From a virus, in IMG/VR virus record IMGVR_UViG_3300024255_000055, positions 1 to 42,072 of that record: a stretch of DNA of 42,072 nucleotides. One strand, given 5' to 3'. The translations under genes and the position numbers were made by a program. Below are positions 15,826 through 23,902 of the stretch, piece by piece. Each line of letters starts with the position of its first letter. The first letter of the stretch is position 1. Under the pieces are notes generated by a model. It did not search any database. It was not told the origin of the DNA and saw only the letters and a list, made by a program, of their open reading frames with translations.

Positions 15826-16766
15826 TATCCATTCCTATAAATGTATTCTAACGCTCTATCAGCCTCAACTGTAAGAGGTCTGTTCTCATACCAATTACCC
15901 GTGGAACTATCAAACTGTTTACACATGTTAGCAATCTGTGTTGCTGTGATCGGGTATCCACTTTCCACTGCTCTGCCTGCTATAGCGACCATGATCTGAT
16001 ACATCTTGTGATACCAACCCGTACCAGTTATTTGTATATATTCTGCCGCCAAAGATTTAGGCCAGAAGGGACAGTCGGAGTATCCAACCCAATTATAATT
16101 GATGTTTGTGAGTTGACTCTTTCGGTGTTCAATGACTGCCTTTTGTAATTCTGGTGGTAATCTATCTAGGAAAGAATTACCTGTCTTCTCCACGTAGGGA
16201 TTTTTTGCCATTAGTTCCGATACGTTAAGAGCATTACCGCCATCATGGTTAAAGATAAAGTTGTTGGAATTAGGATATAAAGCTGGTACATAATACATTC
16301 TCGCAAGGTCTTTAGTCTGCGGGTCTCCAATCTCTCCAAGTTCTGTATTAAGGGAGTGCCAGAATGCTTTGATATTATCTCGTGCGATAGGTTCATCAGT
16401 TCTGAATACAATACGGAACTTAGCCATATCGTCCCTAGAACTAGCAGTACTATACACAACAAAATCCAACCCATGAAACTGATCAATTAGGGTCTCCTTT
16501 AAAAGTGATATGTCGTTAGGATATGCATGGTCATCCACATCAACAGCACACCAAGAACCCCAATGCAAAGTAGATCGATTACTACGAGTCGAACCGTCTT
16601 CGAAAACAGCAGGAGTAATAAGAGGACTAGAATTATTTCCACCTTTCTCACCTTTTTGTTTAGACAAACCATATAACAAACTTACAAACTTGTCCCATGT
16701 ATCTAGAGAGACACGCTTGTGAGTTTTGTTATCAAACTGGTTTTTAAATATAGTTAATTCATACAT
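15825..16766 (-). CDS. primase-like protein (archaeo-eukaryotic primase type)
   Basis: A protein of about 313 residues in the genomic position of T4 gp61 primase. It lacks the obvious zinc finger and TOPRIM motifs of gp61. Instead it shows WCAVDVDDHAYPN (candidate D-x-D metal site near residue 80), VVYSTASSRDDMAKFRIVF and a distal ARMYYVPALYPN, a pattern seen in primase-polymerase (AEP) proteins. The C-terminus is helical (YHKMYQIMVAIAGRAVESG). ATG at 16766 is six to eight bases from the -10 of the promoter at 16774-16803, implying a nearly leaderless message. An ATG at 16787 would add seven residues. Confidence 0.65.
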   Translation of the reverse strand: MYELTIFKNQFDNKTHKRVSLDTWDKFVSLLYGLSKQKGEKGGNNSSPLITPAVFEDGSTRSNRSTLHWGSWCAVDVDDHAYPNDISLLKETLIDQFHGLDFVVYSTASSRDDMAKFRIVFRTDEPIARDNIKAFWHSLNTELGEIGDPQTKDLARMYYVPALYPNSNNFIFNHDGGNALNVSELMAKNPYVEKTGNSFLDRLPPELQKAVIEHRKSQLTNINYNWVGYSDCPFWPKSLAAEYIQITGTGWYHKMYQIMVAIAGRAVESGYPITATQIANMCKQFDSSTGNWYENRPLTVEADRALEYIYRNG

Positions 16767-16773
16767 GGGGTGT

Positions 16774-16803
16774 ATCATATCATACATCTAGTGTGCCTGT
16801 CAA
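16774..16803 (-). promoter_or_regulatory. sigma70-like promoter of the primase-like gene
   Basis: Minus strand: TTGACA (16798-16803), 18 bp spacer, TATGAT (16774-16779). It lies in the end of the endonuclease VII gene. The expected start of transcription is at or within two bases of the ATG at 16766, so either the mRNA is leaderless or the gene is mainly read through from the gp43 promoter. Confidence 0.6.
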
Positions 16804-17175
16804 GTACTTATGCATACGCATTACAATGTCGGGGTCTTCCTTAAGATTACTTACTCCGGTGTTACACAAATGACACAACCAGCCTCTAAATTCTCCGGAC
16901 TCATGATCATGATCCAAACACCAAGAAGTTCTGACATAACCACGTTCAACCTGAGACTGTATAGTGTCACCACATACCGGACAACTATAATCGTCGGGTG
17001 GAGAACTGTGTTGTCGTTTTAAAAACGAGAGTTGCTTGGTATGTCTTGACTTGCAAGACTTACACTTACTCCGGACATAGGTAGTGTCCATTGCAAACTC
17101 AGTGAGTGCCTTTACTTCTCTACACTCACTACACGTTCTTGTCTCCACCCATTCATCACCCCAAAGTGTGTTCAT
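16780..17175 (-). CDS. 49: recombination endonuclease VII
   Basis: A 131-residue His-Me (HNH) nuclease of the T4 gp49 family. Zinc-binding Cys pairs CSEC, CKSC and CPVC, and the motif [21 protein letters not shown] (about residues 84-104), match the endonuclease VII HNH core. It then has a GVSNLKEDP segment. It resolves Holliday junctions and branched DNA before packaging. It is shorter than T4 gp49 (157), mainly at the C-terminus. The ATG overlaps the gp43 stop as ATGA, so the two are translationally coupled. Confidence 0.9.
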   Translation of the reverse strand: MNTLWGDEWVETRTCSECREVKALTEFAMDTTYVRSKCKSCKSRHTKQLSFLKRQHSSPPDDYSCPVCGDTIQSQVERGYVRTSWCLDHDHESGEFRGWLCHLCNTGVSNLKEDPDIVMRMHKYLTGTLDV

Positions 17176-19655
17176 GCAAAGAAGTCATCCAAGTTGGCCT
17201 TGGGTTCTGCACTCCAACCTACCGCATCAAGGATAGGCGTTAACGGGTCAAGGAAAGTCTTATCAAACATCTTGTCGTAGTCTACGTATTCACCCAGACC
17301 CAGTTCCTTCGGTAGATTCAGGGGAAACGCAATGACGTTTTCTGATAGACGGTTGGGCATCTTCAGGTAGACAAACTTGATCTTCTCACCATTCTGCACC
17401 AATACGTAACGTCTTTCCAGTGCATTCTTCTTGATCGCATTGTTGTAAACAATCGCACCACGAACATGAATCGGTGTACCCTTCTTATAGACGGTGTATC
17501 GATCAACCCACTTGATTACGTCCGACACGCCACGTGGAAATGAGATATCCTCGACGGGTAGTCTGCGGAAGTCAGTACGGAACTCACGAATAAACTGTTG
17601 AGTATCATCCTCGCTTTTCTCCACGATCACACGGAAGATTTCTTGGAACTTGTCACGAACGATCTGTGGTGTGGATGACTTGATCGCTTCGATACCCATC
17701 ATCTTGAGTTTGGGTTTTGCGTACTGGACACCCTCATTATTGTGGACATTCAAGATGTATCGTTTCTTCGCCATCCAGATACCACGGTCTGCGATTACCT
17801 CACGTCCCATCTCCATACGATTGGTGTAAGCACAAGTCATGTCCGCAAGTTGTTGGTACGCCTTGTCAAGTACAGGTTCGAAATGTTCAGAACAAATCTT
17901 GTCCAGAAACTTTACAGGATTCTTGGGAGAAAAATGATCAACGAGATTCCCCATCCTAATATAAACAGAATCGGTGTCAATTGCCACAACATAGTCTTCG
18001 TCTGTGTTGAGAAGTTTTTGCATCTCATTGTTAACGGCCCTCTCCGCCCACTTGATTGCGAGTTGTCCCGCAAGAGTAATAGACTCTGCAACACGTTGGT
18101 CAAAGTATCGAAACCATCGATTACCCAACGCACCGTAGAGTGAGTTCATTAGAATCTTGATCGCCATCTGTTGGTTATTCAGGGCGGTGATCTTGTTGTC
18201 CAGTTCCTTGGTGTCACCGGATTGTTGTTCTTGTTGCAAGCGCAACATCTCTTTCTTGATGATTTTACGTTCATCATAGTACTGTCGAATCACACTAGGA
18301 ATCACACCCTCTTTCTCGTGCGAGAATTTGATTCCGGTAGGTGCGACAGAGAAACCACTGTTCTCTACATTCACACTACCATCCAAGTACCCGTCAACAC
18401 TTATATCGTTGTAGAACCCATCTAGGACGGTCTCAGGGGACATATTGTACTGTACAATGATGTTTGGGTACAGACTGTTCAAGTCGAATGATGTAACCCA
18501 ATCATGGGAACCTACTTGAGGTTCCTTGACGTAACCGCCAGGATATGAGGTCTTAGGTTTCTCTACCCTCGGTGGTGGACATATCTTACGTTCATTCAGG
18601 ATACGATAGATGATTGTGTCCCAGATGTTTGTGGTTCCAAGTGTGTCGTTGTAGTTCACACCACCACGATAGGCCATGGTCAACACGAGAGATATCAGGT
18701 CGAGTTTCTCATCCAGTTTCTCTACGAGTTGTACGTCCTTGATATTGTAGTCGATGAACTTTTGGAAGTCAGACTTGTACAGGGTGTACAGTGAACCATG
18801 TTCCTCGTAGGAAAGTTTACCTTCACCCAATACCACGTGACCAATATGATCCAGTCGGTAGGACTCTTGTTGACCCAAGGTGTTGTACGTAAACTTCCGG
18901 AAGATTTCTAGGTAGTCGAGTTGTTCGATGCCTTCCAGTTTGTATTCTTGTTGTTTCTTGCCGTTAATGGTGGCGTTACCTTCACGTATCAGACCCCACG
19001 GTGATAGTTTCTTGGCCATGTCTGCACCGATAGTCTTACTGATACGGTTGACCAAGTACGGGATATCGAAGAACCTCGTGTTCCATCCGGTCACAATGTC
19101 AGGTTGATTGCGAGACCAGTGATCAACAAACTTCATCAACAGTGATGCTTCGGATTCACACTTCTCGTAGATGGTGTCTTCACGTGGTTCATAGTCGTAC
19201 AGACCCCAGACCCGATACGGGCCGTTGGGTGACTTGAGACTGATAGAGATTACTGGATGGTCTGCCTTGTCAGGTACAGGGAACCCCTCATCGGATGCCA
19301 CCTCAATGTCAATGGTGCAGACATCCACCCACTCACGTTTGAATTGAATAGGAGTTGGGAACATCTCCGCAATGAACTGAGACACAAAGTTGTTCATGCC
19401 GTAGATTTTGAAGTTGGGGATATCGTCGTATCGCTTCTGGAACTCAGTCGCCTCTTTCATGGAGTCAAACTTCATAGGTTCTACGGACACACCATCGATG
19501 CCCTTCCACTCCGAAATGTTTTTGTCGGACTGGACAAACAACGTAGGTTTGTAGGGAATTTTGGTTTGGATTTTCTTGCCGTTCTCGGCATATCCACGGA
19601 AGAGGATATTGTTACCGTAACGAACAACAGAAGTGTAAAACATTGGTTGATTCAT
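17172..19655 (-). CDS. 43: T4 gp43-like family B DNA polymerase
   Basis: An 827-residue family B polymerase (T4 gp43 898). The proofreading exonuclease has TIDIEV (Asp116, Glu118). Polymerase motif A is [10 protein letters not shown], motif B contains [12 protein letters not shown], and motif C is AIDTDSVYI. The C-terminus, NLDDFFA, resembles the clamp-binding tail of T4 gp43. It copies the phage genome with gp45 clamp, gp44/62 loader and gp41 helicase. ATG at 19655 has AAGG upstream and its own consensus promoter at 19682-19710. Downstream genes are coupled by overlapping stops and starts. Confidence 0.97.
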   Translation of the reverse strand: MNQPMFYTSVVRYGNNILFRGYAENGKKIQTKIPYKPTLFVQSDKNISEWKGIDGVSVEPMKFDSMKEATEFQKRYDDIPNFKIYGMNNFVSQFIAEMFPTPIQFKREWVDVCTIDIEVASDEGFPVPDKADHPVISISLKSPNGPYRVWGLYDYEPREDTIYEKCESEASLLMKFVDHWSRNQPDIVTGWNTRFFDIPYLVNRISKTIGADMAKKLSPWGLIREGNATINGKKQQEYKLEGIEQLDYLEIFRKFTYNTLGQQESYRLDHIGHVVLGEGKLSYEEHGSLYTLYKSDFQKFIDYNIKDVQLVEKLDEKLDLISLVLTMAYRGGVNYNDTLGTTNIWDTIIYRILNERKICPPPRVEKPKTSYPGGYVKEPQVGSHDWVTSFDLNSLYPNIIVQYNMSPETVLDGFYNDISVDGYLDGSVNVENSGFSVAPTGIKFSHEKEGVIPSVIRQYYDERKIIKKEMLRLQQEQQSGDTKELDNKITALNNQQMAIKILMNSLYGALGNRWFRYFDQRVAESITLAGQLAIKWAERAVNNEMQKLLNTDEDYVVAIDTDSVYIRMGNLVDHFSPKNPVKFLDKICSEHFEPVLDKAYQQLADMTCAYTNRMEMGREVIADRGIWMAKKRYILNVHNNEGVQYAKPKLKMMGIEAIKSSTPQIVRDKFQEIFRVIVEKSEDDTQQFIREFRTDFRRLPVEDISFPRGVSDVIKWVDRYTVYKKGTPIHVRGAIVYNNAIKKNALERRYVLVQNGEKIKFVYLKMPNRLSENVIAFPLNLPKELGLGEYVDYDKMFDKTFLDPLTPILDAVGWSAEPKANLDDFFA

Positions 19656-19681
19656 ATATGCGCCTTTTTCAGTATCCGTGT

Positions 19682-19710
19682 ATTATACATGGATCAGAAC
19701 GGGTTGTCAA
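19682..19710 (-). promoter_or_regulatory. sigma70-like early promoter of gp43
   Basis: Minus strand: TTGACA (19705-19710), 17 bp spacer, TATAAT (19682-19687), a perfect consensus. The expected leader is about 20 bases before the gp43 ATG and contains AAGG. The -35 overlaps the last bases of the upstream glycosyltransferase-like gene. Confidence 0.8.
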
Positions 19711-20510
19711 GTTAAAATTTTGAAGTTGCGAGATCGTGTCCAAGGTTCCTTAATGTATTTTTCTGGGTATCCATGATGGTCTTGAGTGACCGCCAACTCT
19801 TTAGATACTACTTGAGTAGTTGGGTTCTTGACGGAGTCATCCGGATTTGGGTCGGGATAATTGTAGGCCGTGAAGATATCTCTCCCAAAATAAAGAGTAC
19901 TACAATTGGCATAAGGATGAATGCAGATATTTTCTTTTCCAAAGTAATCACGTTTGCTCAGGTAGTGTGTTATGTAATTTTTAAAAAGTCTTTCCATGAT
20001 ACCGTATGGGCCACCGTTGATCCAGAATGCTTGTTCTGATAACAACTGATACATCCACTTAGCACAATGTGGAGATAACTGATAACATCCCATAAACAAA
20101 CCTATGTTTGCGTAGTCAATGTTCTTATCAACAATATACTTTAGTAGCTTACGAAATTCATTTGAATGATGTGAACCTTCCCAAAGATACGAGTCATGTT
20201 CCATAACCAAGAATCTTTCTTCCGACTCTCCCTGTTGTCTCATCAACTCCCAGTGAGAACACATACCAGCTTTCTCTGTTGGGGAATGATCGTCGGGTTG
20301 ACTACCTGCCAAATCGACTTTTGCCAAAGAAGGTAACCAATTATACCTCGCACTTATTTGTGTGAATTCAGGATGGTCGGGTGTTATCGCATCGAAGGTT
20401 TCAAACTCAATAGTCTCATCATCTATTAATCGTTGAAAAGACAGTCTAGAAATTTCTGCATACGACTCTGAACGATCATCATCTTTTATAACAATTTGTT
20501 TTACTTTCAT
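19707..20510 (-). CDS. glycosyltransferase-like protein (GT25/LPS type)
   Basis: A protein of about 267 residues. CSHWELMRQ followed by ERFLVMEHDSYLW resembles the S-H-x-L and LxxEDD-like metal-binding segments of family 25 glycosyltransferases. A later GGPYGIMERL and the YFGRDIFTAYNYPDPN region have no clear match. Such proteins transfer sugars to lipopolysaccharide or protein. ATG at 20510 is preferred to a GTG three codons upstream; neither has a good ribosome-binding site. A UUCG-capped hairpin lies 16 bases upstream. The target is unknown, so treat the enzyme class as probable. Confidence 0.5.
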   Translation of the reverse strand: MKVKQIVIKDDDRSESYAEISRLSFQRLIDDETIEFETFDAITPDHPEFTQISARYNWLPSLAKVDLAGSQPDDHSPTEKAGMCSHWELMRQQGESEERFLVMEHDSYLWEGSHHSNEFRKLLKYIVDKNIDYANIGLFMGCYQLSPHCAKWMYQLLSEQAFWINGGPYGIMERLFKNYITHYLSKRDYFGKENICIHPYANCSTLYFGRDIFTAYNYPDPNPDDSVKNPTTQVVSKELAVTQDHHGYPEKYIKEPWTRSRNFKILT

Positions 20511-20525
20511 ATCACACACTAATAT

Positions 20526-20545
20526 GGGGGTGGCGAACCACCCCC
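20526..20545 (-). terminator. UUCG-capped hairpin after the small membrane peptide gene
   Basis: On the minus strand: GGGGGTGG, loop TTCG, CCACCCCC, a perfect 8 bp stem with a very stable UUCG tetraloop. It follows the 30-codon gene by 10 bases. Only ATATTAG follows, with no T-run, so termination is uncertain. It may instead stabilise the 3' end of the hsp20 message or control the glycosyltransferase-like gene just downstream. Confidence 0.6.
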
Positions 20546-20555
20546 AATAGGTAGT

Positions 20556-20648
20556 TTAGAGTAATGGTAAGAATGCGAACCACACACATGTTGCAAACAT
20601 GCCCGTGACTACAAACTCACCAACCCGTTCAAATAGGTCAGTTTTCAT
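20556..20648 (-). CDS. 30-residue membrane peptide
   Basis: A 30-codon gene with a strong GAGGAG ribosome-binding site. The peptide has a short charged N-terminus (MKTDLFERVGE) and a hydrophobic C-terminal half (FATCVWFAFLPLL), so it probably spans or inserts in the membrane. It follows hsp20 by 19 bases and precedes the hairpin at 20526-20545. The firm ribosome-binding site, spacing and adjacent hairpin support a real gene. The function is unknown. Confidence 0.55.
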   Translation of the reverse strand: MKTDLFERVGEFVVTGMFATCVWFAFLPLL

Positions 20649-20667
20649 GATCTTCTCCTCGTTAGAT

Positions 20668-21096
20668 TTATAAAATATCGATCTTACGAGGTCTCTTCTC
20701 TTCCGGAAGTTCAAACTTCAACTGAACGGACAGAATTCCATCCTTGAGAGAAGCACCGTCAACATAGACGTACTCTGACAGTCGGAACACCCTCTTGAAC
20801 TTCTTCTGCGAGATACCTTTATGAATGTACGTAACATCATCTCCATCTTCCCCAGACTTTGATTTTTCACCTTTTACAGTGAGAGTACGTTCATCCTGTT
20901 CGATCTCCAGATCGTCCAGAGTAAATCCAGCTACTGCGATTTCGATTTGATAATCGTCCTCAGTAACCTTCACAACATTGTGTGGAGGATATGTATCAGT
21001 GGCGTGTTTGGCAACCCAATCAAGTTCTTGAAACAGGTGGTCAAAACCCACAAACGAAGAGCGTGGAAATAGTGTATTAGCTTTAAGATTAGTCAT
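20668..21096 (-). CDS. Hsp20/IbpA-type small heat shock protein
   Basis: A 142-residue Hsp20 protein. The alpha-crystallin domain spans about residues 40-130, with VVKVTEDDYQIEIAVAGF and LTVKGEKS, and ends with the conserved LKDGILSVQL strand. The C-terminal EEKRPRKIDIL contains an I-x-I/L-like anchor. It is an ATP-independent holdase chaperone. Hsp20 genes are typical of marine T4-like phages and may aid capsid assembly or host proteostasis; the reason is unproven. The ATG has AGGAG upstream, and a 30-codon gene follows. Confidence 0.93.
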   Translation of the reverse strand: MTNLKANTLFPRSSFVGFDHLFQELDWVAKHATDTYPPHNVVKVTEDDYQIEIAVAGFTLDDLEIEQDERTLTVKGEKSKSGEDGDDVTYIHKGISQKKFKRVFRLSEYVYVDGASLKDGILSVQLKFELPEEKRPRKIDIL

Positions 21097-21167
21097 TTGT
21101 TTTCTCCTTTTTTAAAGCAAGATTAAATATGAACCGGAACCATTCCGCATTCACGTTACTATATATA

Positions 21168-21175
21168 CTAAATAG
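21168..21175 (+). promoter_or_regulatory. possible late-type promoter
   Basis: The plus strand has TATATACTAAATAG about 40 bases before the ATG of the small plus-strand gene. CTAAATAG differs in only a few positions from the T4 late element TATAAATA. The match is imperfect, so the call is tentative. Confidence 0.3.
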
Positions 21176-21212
21176 TATTGCAAACTATAACACATTTAAG
21201 GATTATTTGGCA

Positions 21213-21551
21213 ATGACTGATTATAAATTTGATCAAGACACAGCACCTAGTAACGGTGATGTATTGACGTGGAATGCAACTGCAAATCGCATTAAGTGGA
21301 CTTCTCTTCCTTCCGACTCGACACTGGCATCTACCATTATAAAAATTCCAAATGGTGCGGGGGAGGGTGGAACTCCGGTAATATATAGTACCCCAGCTGG
21401 TTCTTATATTGGTGGCCACGGCACCTTGTCTGGTGGTGGATTATCTACTGTTACTATGGCTGAAGGTGTGATTTATGGCCCTACCAGCGGCGCTGATATT
21501 TCAATAAGCGGAACAGAAGGCGAATACTTTATTCTGTCTAAACCCGTCTAG
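21213..21551 (+). CDS. small Gly/Ser/Thr-rich protein, virion-fibre-like
   Basis: A 112-residue protein starting MTDYKFDQDTAPSNGDVLTW, with AAGGA upstream of the ATG. It is low in charge, rich in Gly, Ser and Thr, and has the NGDVLTWNATANRIKW style found at the start of phage fibre and head-decoration proteins. It contains repeats such as GGHGTLSGGG. It is one of three plus-strand genes here and its stop overlaps the stop of the opposite JmjC-like gene. A virion structural role is a guess; no domain is certain. Confidence 0.55.
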   Translation: MTDYKFDQDTAPSNGDVLTWNATANRIKWTSLPSDSTLASTIIKIPNGAGEGGTPVIYSTPAGSYIGGHGTLSGGGLSTVTMAEGVIYGPTSGADISISGTEGEYFILSKPV

Positions 21552-22087
21552 AAATAGACTGAAGGGTCTGGGTCTCCCTCAACACCGAAACTAAATGTCG
21601 CACGTGATATACGTGGGAATATTTGGTGGTGTGTGCCACGTGGTAGGTAAACATAATCGCCGGGATGGAAGTCGAATTCTTCGTTGTTATTCACTCCCTC
21701 AACACGTATACCGATAGTAGAGATTACCTGTACCAAGAAAACATCCATACTGTCTTTATGCCATGGGTAACTATCAGATTCTTGGCCAAACCCAGTAAAT
21801 GCAATGTTGGTTATGCTTCTTTTGTTACCATGCAGTGAAAAGAAGTCTTCAATCTGTTCTTGAATTTCTTTCGCAAAATCAGGTGCGGAAGGTCTGCCAT
21901 GAAAGACATTGAGTCCGATCCTAAACTTACTTGAGTTAGAGTCAACCTTTTCTAGTGGATGAGTATCCAACATATCCATATGTCGGTTCCAGTCGTAATT
22001 CTCAACAACGTCCTTTGGTAAACTACCAAAGAAAGGCGTCTTGGAGGCTACATTGTCTTCTTGTCCTTCAAATAGTTTTGGTATCAT
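21548..22087 (-). CDS. JmjC/cupin-type protein hydroxylase-like
   Basis: A protein of about 179 residues with a JmjC/cupin-4 pattern like ribosomal oxygenases (RoxA/YcfD). PWHKDSMDVFLVQV has His110 and Asp112, FHPGDYVYLPRGTHHQ has the C-terminal His (153 or 154), and SRATFSFGVE closes the barrel. Such Fe(II)/2-oxoglutarate enzymes hydroxylate ribosomal proteins. It lacks the dimerisation and C-terminal domains of RoxA. The start overlaps the upstream stop (ATGA) and follows AAAGAG; an ATG seven codons upstream is less likely. A host-translation target is only a hypothesis. Confidence 0.65.
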   Translation of the reverse strand: MIPKLFEGQEDNVASKTPFFGSLPKDVVENYDWNRHMDMLDTHPLEKVDSNSSKFRIGLNVFHGRPSAPDFAKEIQEQIEDFFSLHGNKRSITNIAFTGFGQESDSYPWHKDSMDVFLVQVISTIGIRVEGVNNNEEFDFHPGDYVYLPRGTHHQIFPRISRATFSFGVEGDPDPSVYF

Positions 22088-22371
22088 GAAAATCTCTTTT
22101 GTAGCCATTTAAACAGAGCGTATATACTCAATCCATAAAAGGCCAACACACTCATAGGTAAAGCGATATAGGCAAGTTCCCACGGACTTAGGAACAATAC
22201 CTGCCATGTAAAATCTGCGATTGCCTGTCCGTCACCGGATAACTCAGGCACAACATCTACGTTTTCGGAAAATTCTTGTTGAAGGTCTAATTCATATTCA
22301 CGTATGAATAGACTCCACTCCTGTTCGGAAAAGCATATATGGTTTTCTTTACACCACTCCTTTTCCACCAC
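22084..22371 (-). CDS. small membrane protein
   Basis: A 95-residue protein starting at GTG. The first 60 residues are charged, with two Cys or His-rich positions (WCKENHICF). One or two membrane segments follow (about residues 57-85, FLSPWELAYIALPMSVLAFYG), ending in a basic KWLQKRFS. No family is recognised. It lies three bases after regA and overlaps the JmjC-like gene as ATGA, so it is in the gp62-regA operon. Confidence 0.6.
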   Translation of the reverse strand: MVEKEWCKENHICFSEQEWSLFIREYELDLQQEFSENVDVVPELSGDGQAIADFTWQVLFLSPWELAYIALPMSVLAFYGLSIYALFKWLQKRFS

Positions 22372-22373
22372 GG

Positions 22374-22784
22374 TTACTTGTTTCCGATATTATATTTTGG
22401 ACAAAGTTCCCATTGATCCTTATCCTTAAATCCAATAATTTTAATTTGACGCATAGGCGCACAGTCTTCTGCAACTTCCTTGTTATGGATTTCTACCAGA
22501 CCCCAGTCTGCTAATAGAGTTGCGATAGTGTTGCGTCTTTGTACATCCGATAATTCTAAGTTAGACTTCTTACCGTCCAACATGAATAGTTCTTTGAAGT
22601 GTACAATGAAGTATCTTCCTTGTTTATGCAAGATATGACAAGATTGAAATAACTTGTTCTCTTTACGAGAAGCTACTCCGATTCTTGTTAGGGTTTCTCT
22701 CACTTTCAAAAAATCATCTGGTTCTGCCAGAATGACTTCCAACATCTTTGCCGGATTCCATTCAACAATATTATTTTCTTCCAC
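22374..22784 (-). CDS. regA: RegA translational repressor
   Basis: A 136-residue homologue of T4 RegA (122). It has the conserved EPDDFLKVRETLTRIGVASRK, SCHILHKQGRYFIVHFKEL, RRNTIATLLADWGLVEI and CPKYNIGNK segments. RegA binds the start regions of phage early mRNAs and blocks translation, tuning replication proteins. The GTG at 22784 has AAGGTG upstream. An internal ATG 13 codons in (MLEVILAEPDD) aligns with the T4 start, so the N-terminal extension may be unused. It is downstream of gp62, as in T4. Confidence 0.93.
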   Translation of the reverse strand: MEENNIVEWNPAKMLEVILAEPDDFLKVRETLTRIGVASRKENKLFQSCHILHKQGRYFIVHFKELFMLDGKKSNLELSDVQRRNTIATLLADWGLVEIHNKEVAEDCAPMRQIKIIGFKDKDQWELCPKYNIGNK

Positions 22785-23163
22785 CTTTATTCACCTTATT
22801 TTTTATAAATTCAATTTGTTCGGAAGATAGTAGAGATACCACTTGGCGGGCTTTTTCATTGCTATAGCCATAATACTCTTTTATCACTTCCACGTTCTTT
22901 TCAACATCAGGTTTTACCCATTTGGAGAAACGTTTCCGTTTCCTAATGATATTTATAAAAAAATCATATTGTAGACGGTTGTCTATATAGTGGTGAATAT
23001 TCATGGCATTCGCCAATGAAACTGTGTCTTGGAAGTAAGATAGGGTACGATTTACCACAAAGGGTACGTACTGTTTTTCTTCGTCTGTTCCTTCCATGAG
23101 GTTTTTCTTGTTAGTGTTGATACTATTCAAGAAATCAAATGGACTAATTTTCTGTCCAGCCAT
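22771..23163 (-). CDS. 62: gp62-like clamp loader small subunit
   Basis: A protein of about 130 residues like T4 gp62 but shorter (187 in T4). The N-terminal ISPFDFLNSINTNKKNLM and YVPFVVNRTLSYFQDTV segments and the following ANAMNIHHYIDNRLQYDFF are typical of this family. With four gp44 subunits it loads the gp45 clamp. ATG at 23163 follows GAGG; an ATG two codons upstream is too close. A perfect sigma70-like promoter at 23190-23218 lies in the preceding sulfotransferase gene. It ends in an overlap with regA. Confidence 0.88.
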   Translation of the reverse strand: MAGQKISPFDFLNSINTNKKNLMEGTDEEKQYVPFVVNRTLSYFQDTVSLANAMNIHHYIDNRLQYDFFINIIRKRKRFSKWVKPDVEKNVEVIKEYYGYSNEKARQVVSLLSSEQIEFIKNKVNKGGRK

Positions 23164-23902
23164 AATCATAATCCTCTTCGTAAATACGCATTATACGCTT
23201 TTTTTGTCCGCCTGTCAATTGTTCGACACTTGGATAGTTTGTGTAACTACTTTTGTTACGTACCTTGGTCAGAGACTCAGTACCAGTGTATTCGTTGTGG
23301 TACTTCAGGAAGACCAATATATCCCCAAACCTATTCATTGGGTATATCTGGTGATACTGTCCTCTATTGCCTAGGTAGTGAGTTTGAGTAAAGAAGTGTG
23401 AGTTCTGTATCTCCCCATTCCACACACCATTTATAACATCGTCAATGTTTTTTGGGAGTCTCTGTACGTCCGACAACTTGTGTAATTCATACAGTTCATT
23501 TTCGTTTAAATCATCCTTTCCGGTAATATCTCTTTGTCGGTTATATTCGTCCTTTAGATACTCACAGGCGGATAAGAACCTCTTTATCGGATCACGTGAA
23601 ACAGTGACCCTGTAACTATTCCTTCGAAAAGGCAAGTCCGGTTGGTAACCATACTTTTCAATTTCTTCCATACGGTGAACTTTAGTGGCGTATTGACGGT
23701 CACGCAATGTCTGACCAAGATTTGCACCGTCCACAAGAACCTTAAACATCTTCAGACTAGAGATACCGTTCTTAGGACACAGACGCACATCAATGTTGTT
23801 CTTAAAATAAAGAACGTTCTCTGTAGGCCACATAATACCACGCAGTCTTTTTCTAAGAATCTTGCGTAGTTCCTCTTGATAAATTTTATCTATCTGGGAC
23901 AT
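23144..23902 (-). CDS. sulfotransferase family protein
   Basis: A 252-residue protein with PAPS-binding motifs. A 5'-phosphosulfate loop-like CPKNGISSLK is at residues 42-51, and the 3'-phosphate motif VSRDPIKRFLSA is at residues 101-112. The end QLTGGQKKRIMRIYEEDYDYG is typical of Sulfotransfer_2 enzymes that sulfate carbohydrates. It would transfer sulfate from PAPS to a sugar or other hydroxyl; the acceptor is unknown. The presence with UDP-sugar enzymes and a glycosyltransferase suggests polysaccharide or virion-glycan modification. It overlaps both neighbours by 16-20 bases. Confidence 0.75.
   Translation of the reverse strand: MSQIDKIYQEELRKILRKRLRGIMWPTENVLYFKNNIDVRLCPKNGISSLKMFKVLVDGANLGQTLRDRQYATKVHRMEEIEKYGYQPDLPFRRNSYRVTVSRDPIKRFLSACEYLKDEYNRQRDITGKDDLNENELYELHKLSDVQRLPKNIDDVINGVWNGEIQNSHFFTQTHYLGNRGQYHQIYPMNRFGDILVFLKYHNEYTGTESLTKVRNKSSYTNYPSVEQLTGGQKKRIMRIYEEDYDYGWTEN
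23190..23218 (-). promoter_or_regulatory. sigma70-like early promoter of gp62-regA
   Basis: Minus strand: TTGACA (23213-23218), 17 bp spacer, TATAAT (23190-23195), a perfect consensus located inside the 3' end of the sulfotransferase gene. The leader would be about 20 bases and contains the GAGG used by gp62. It gives the clamp loader subunit and RegA independent expression. Confidence 0.7.

Noticed and set aside
17742-18143. A 133-codon plus-strand open frame inside gp43
   Set aside because: It mirrors the conserved polymerase coding region; no promoter or ribosome-binding site, and the amino-acid composition is typical of an antisense shadow.
22950-22957. TATAAATA on the minus strand inside gp62
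   Set aside because: It matches the late consensus but is within coding sequence, with only early-type genes (regA) downstream; in AT-rich DNA a chance match is likely.
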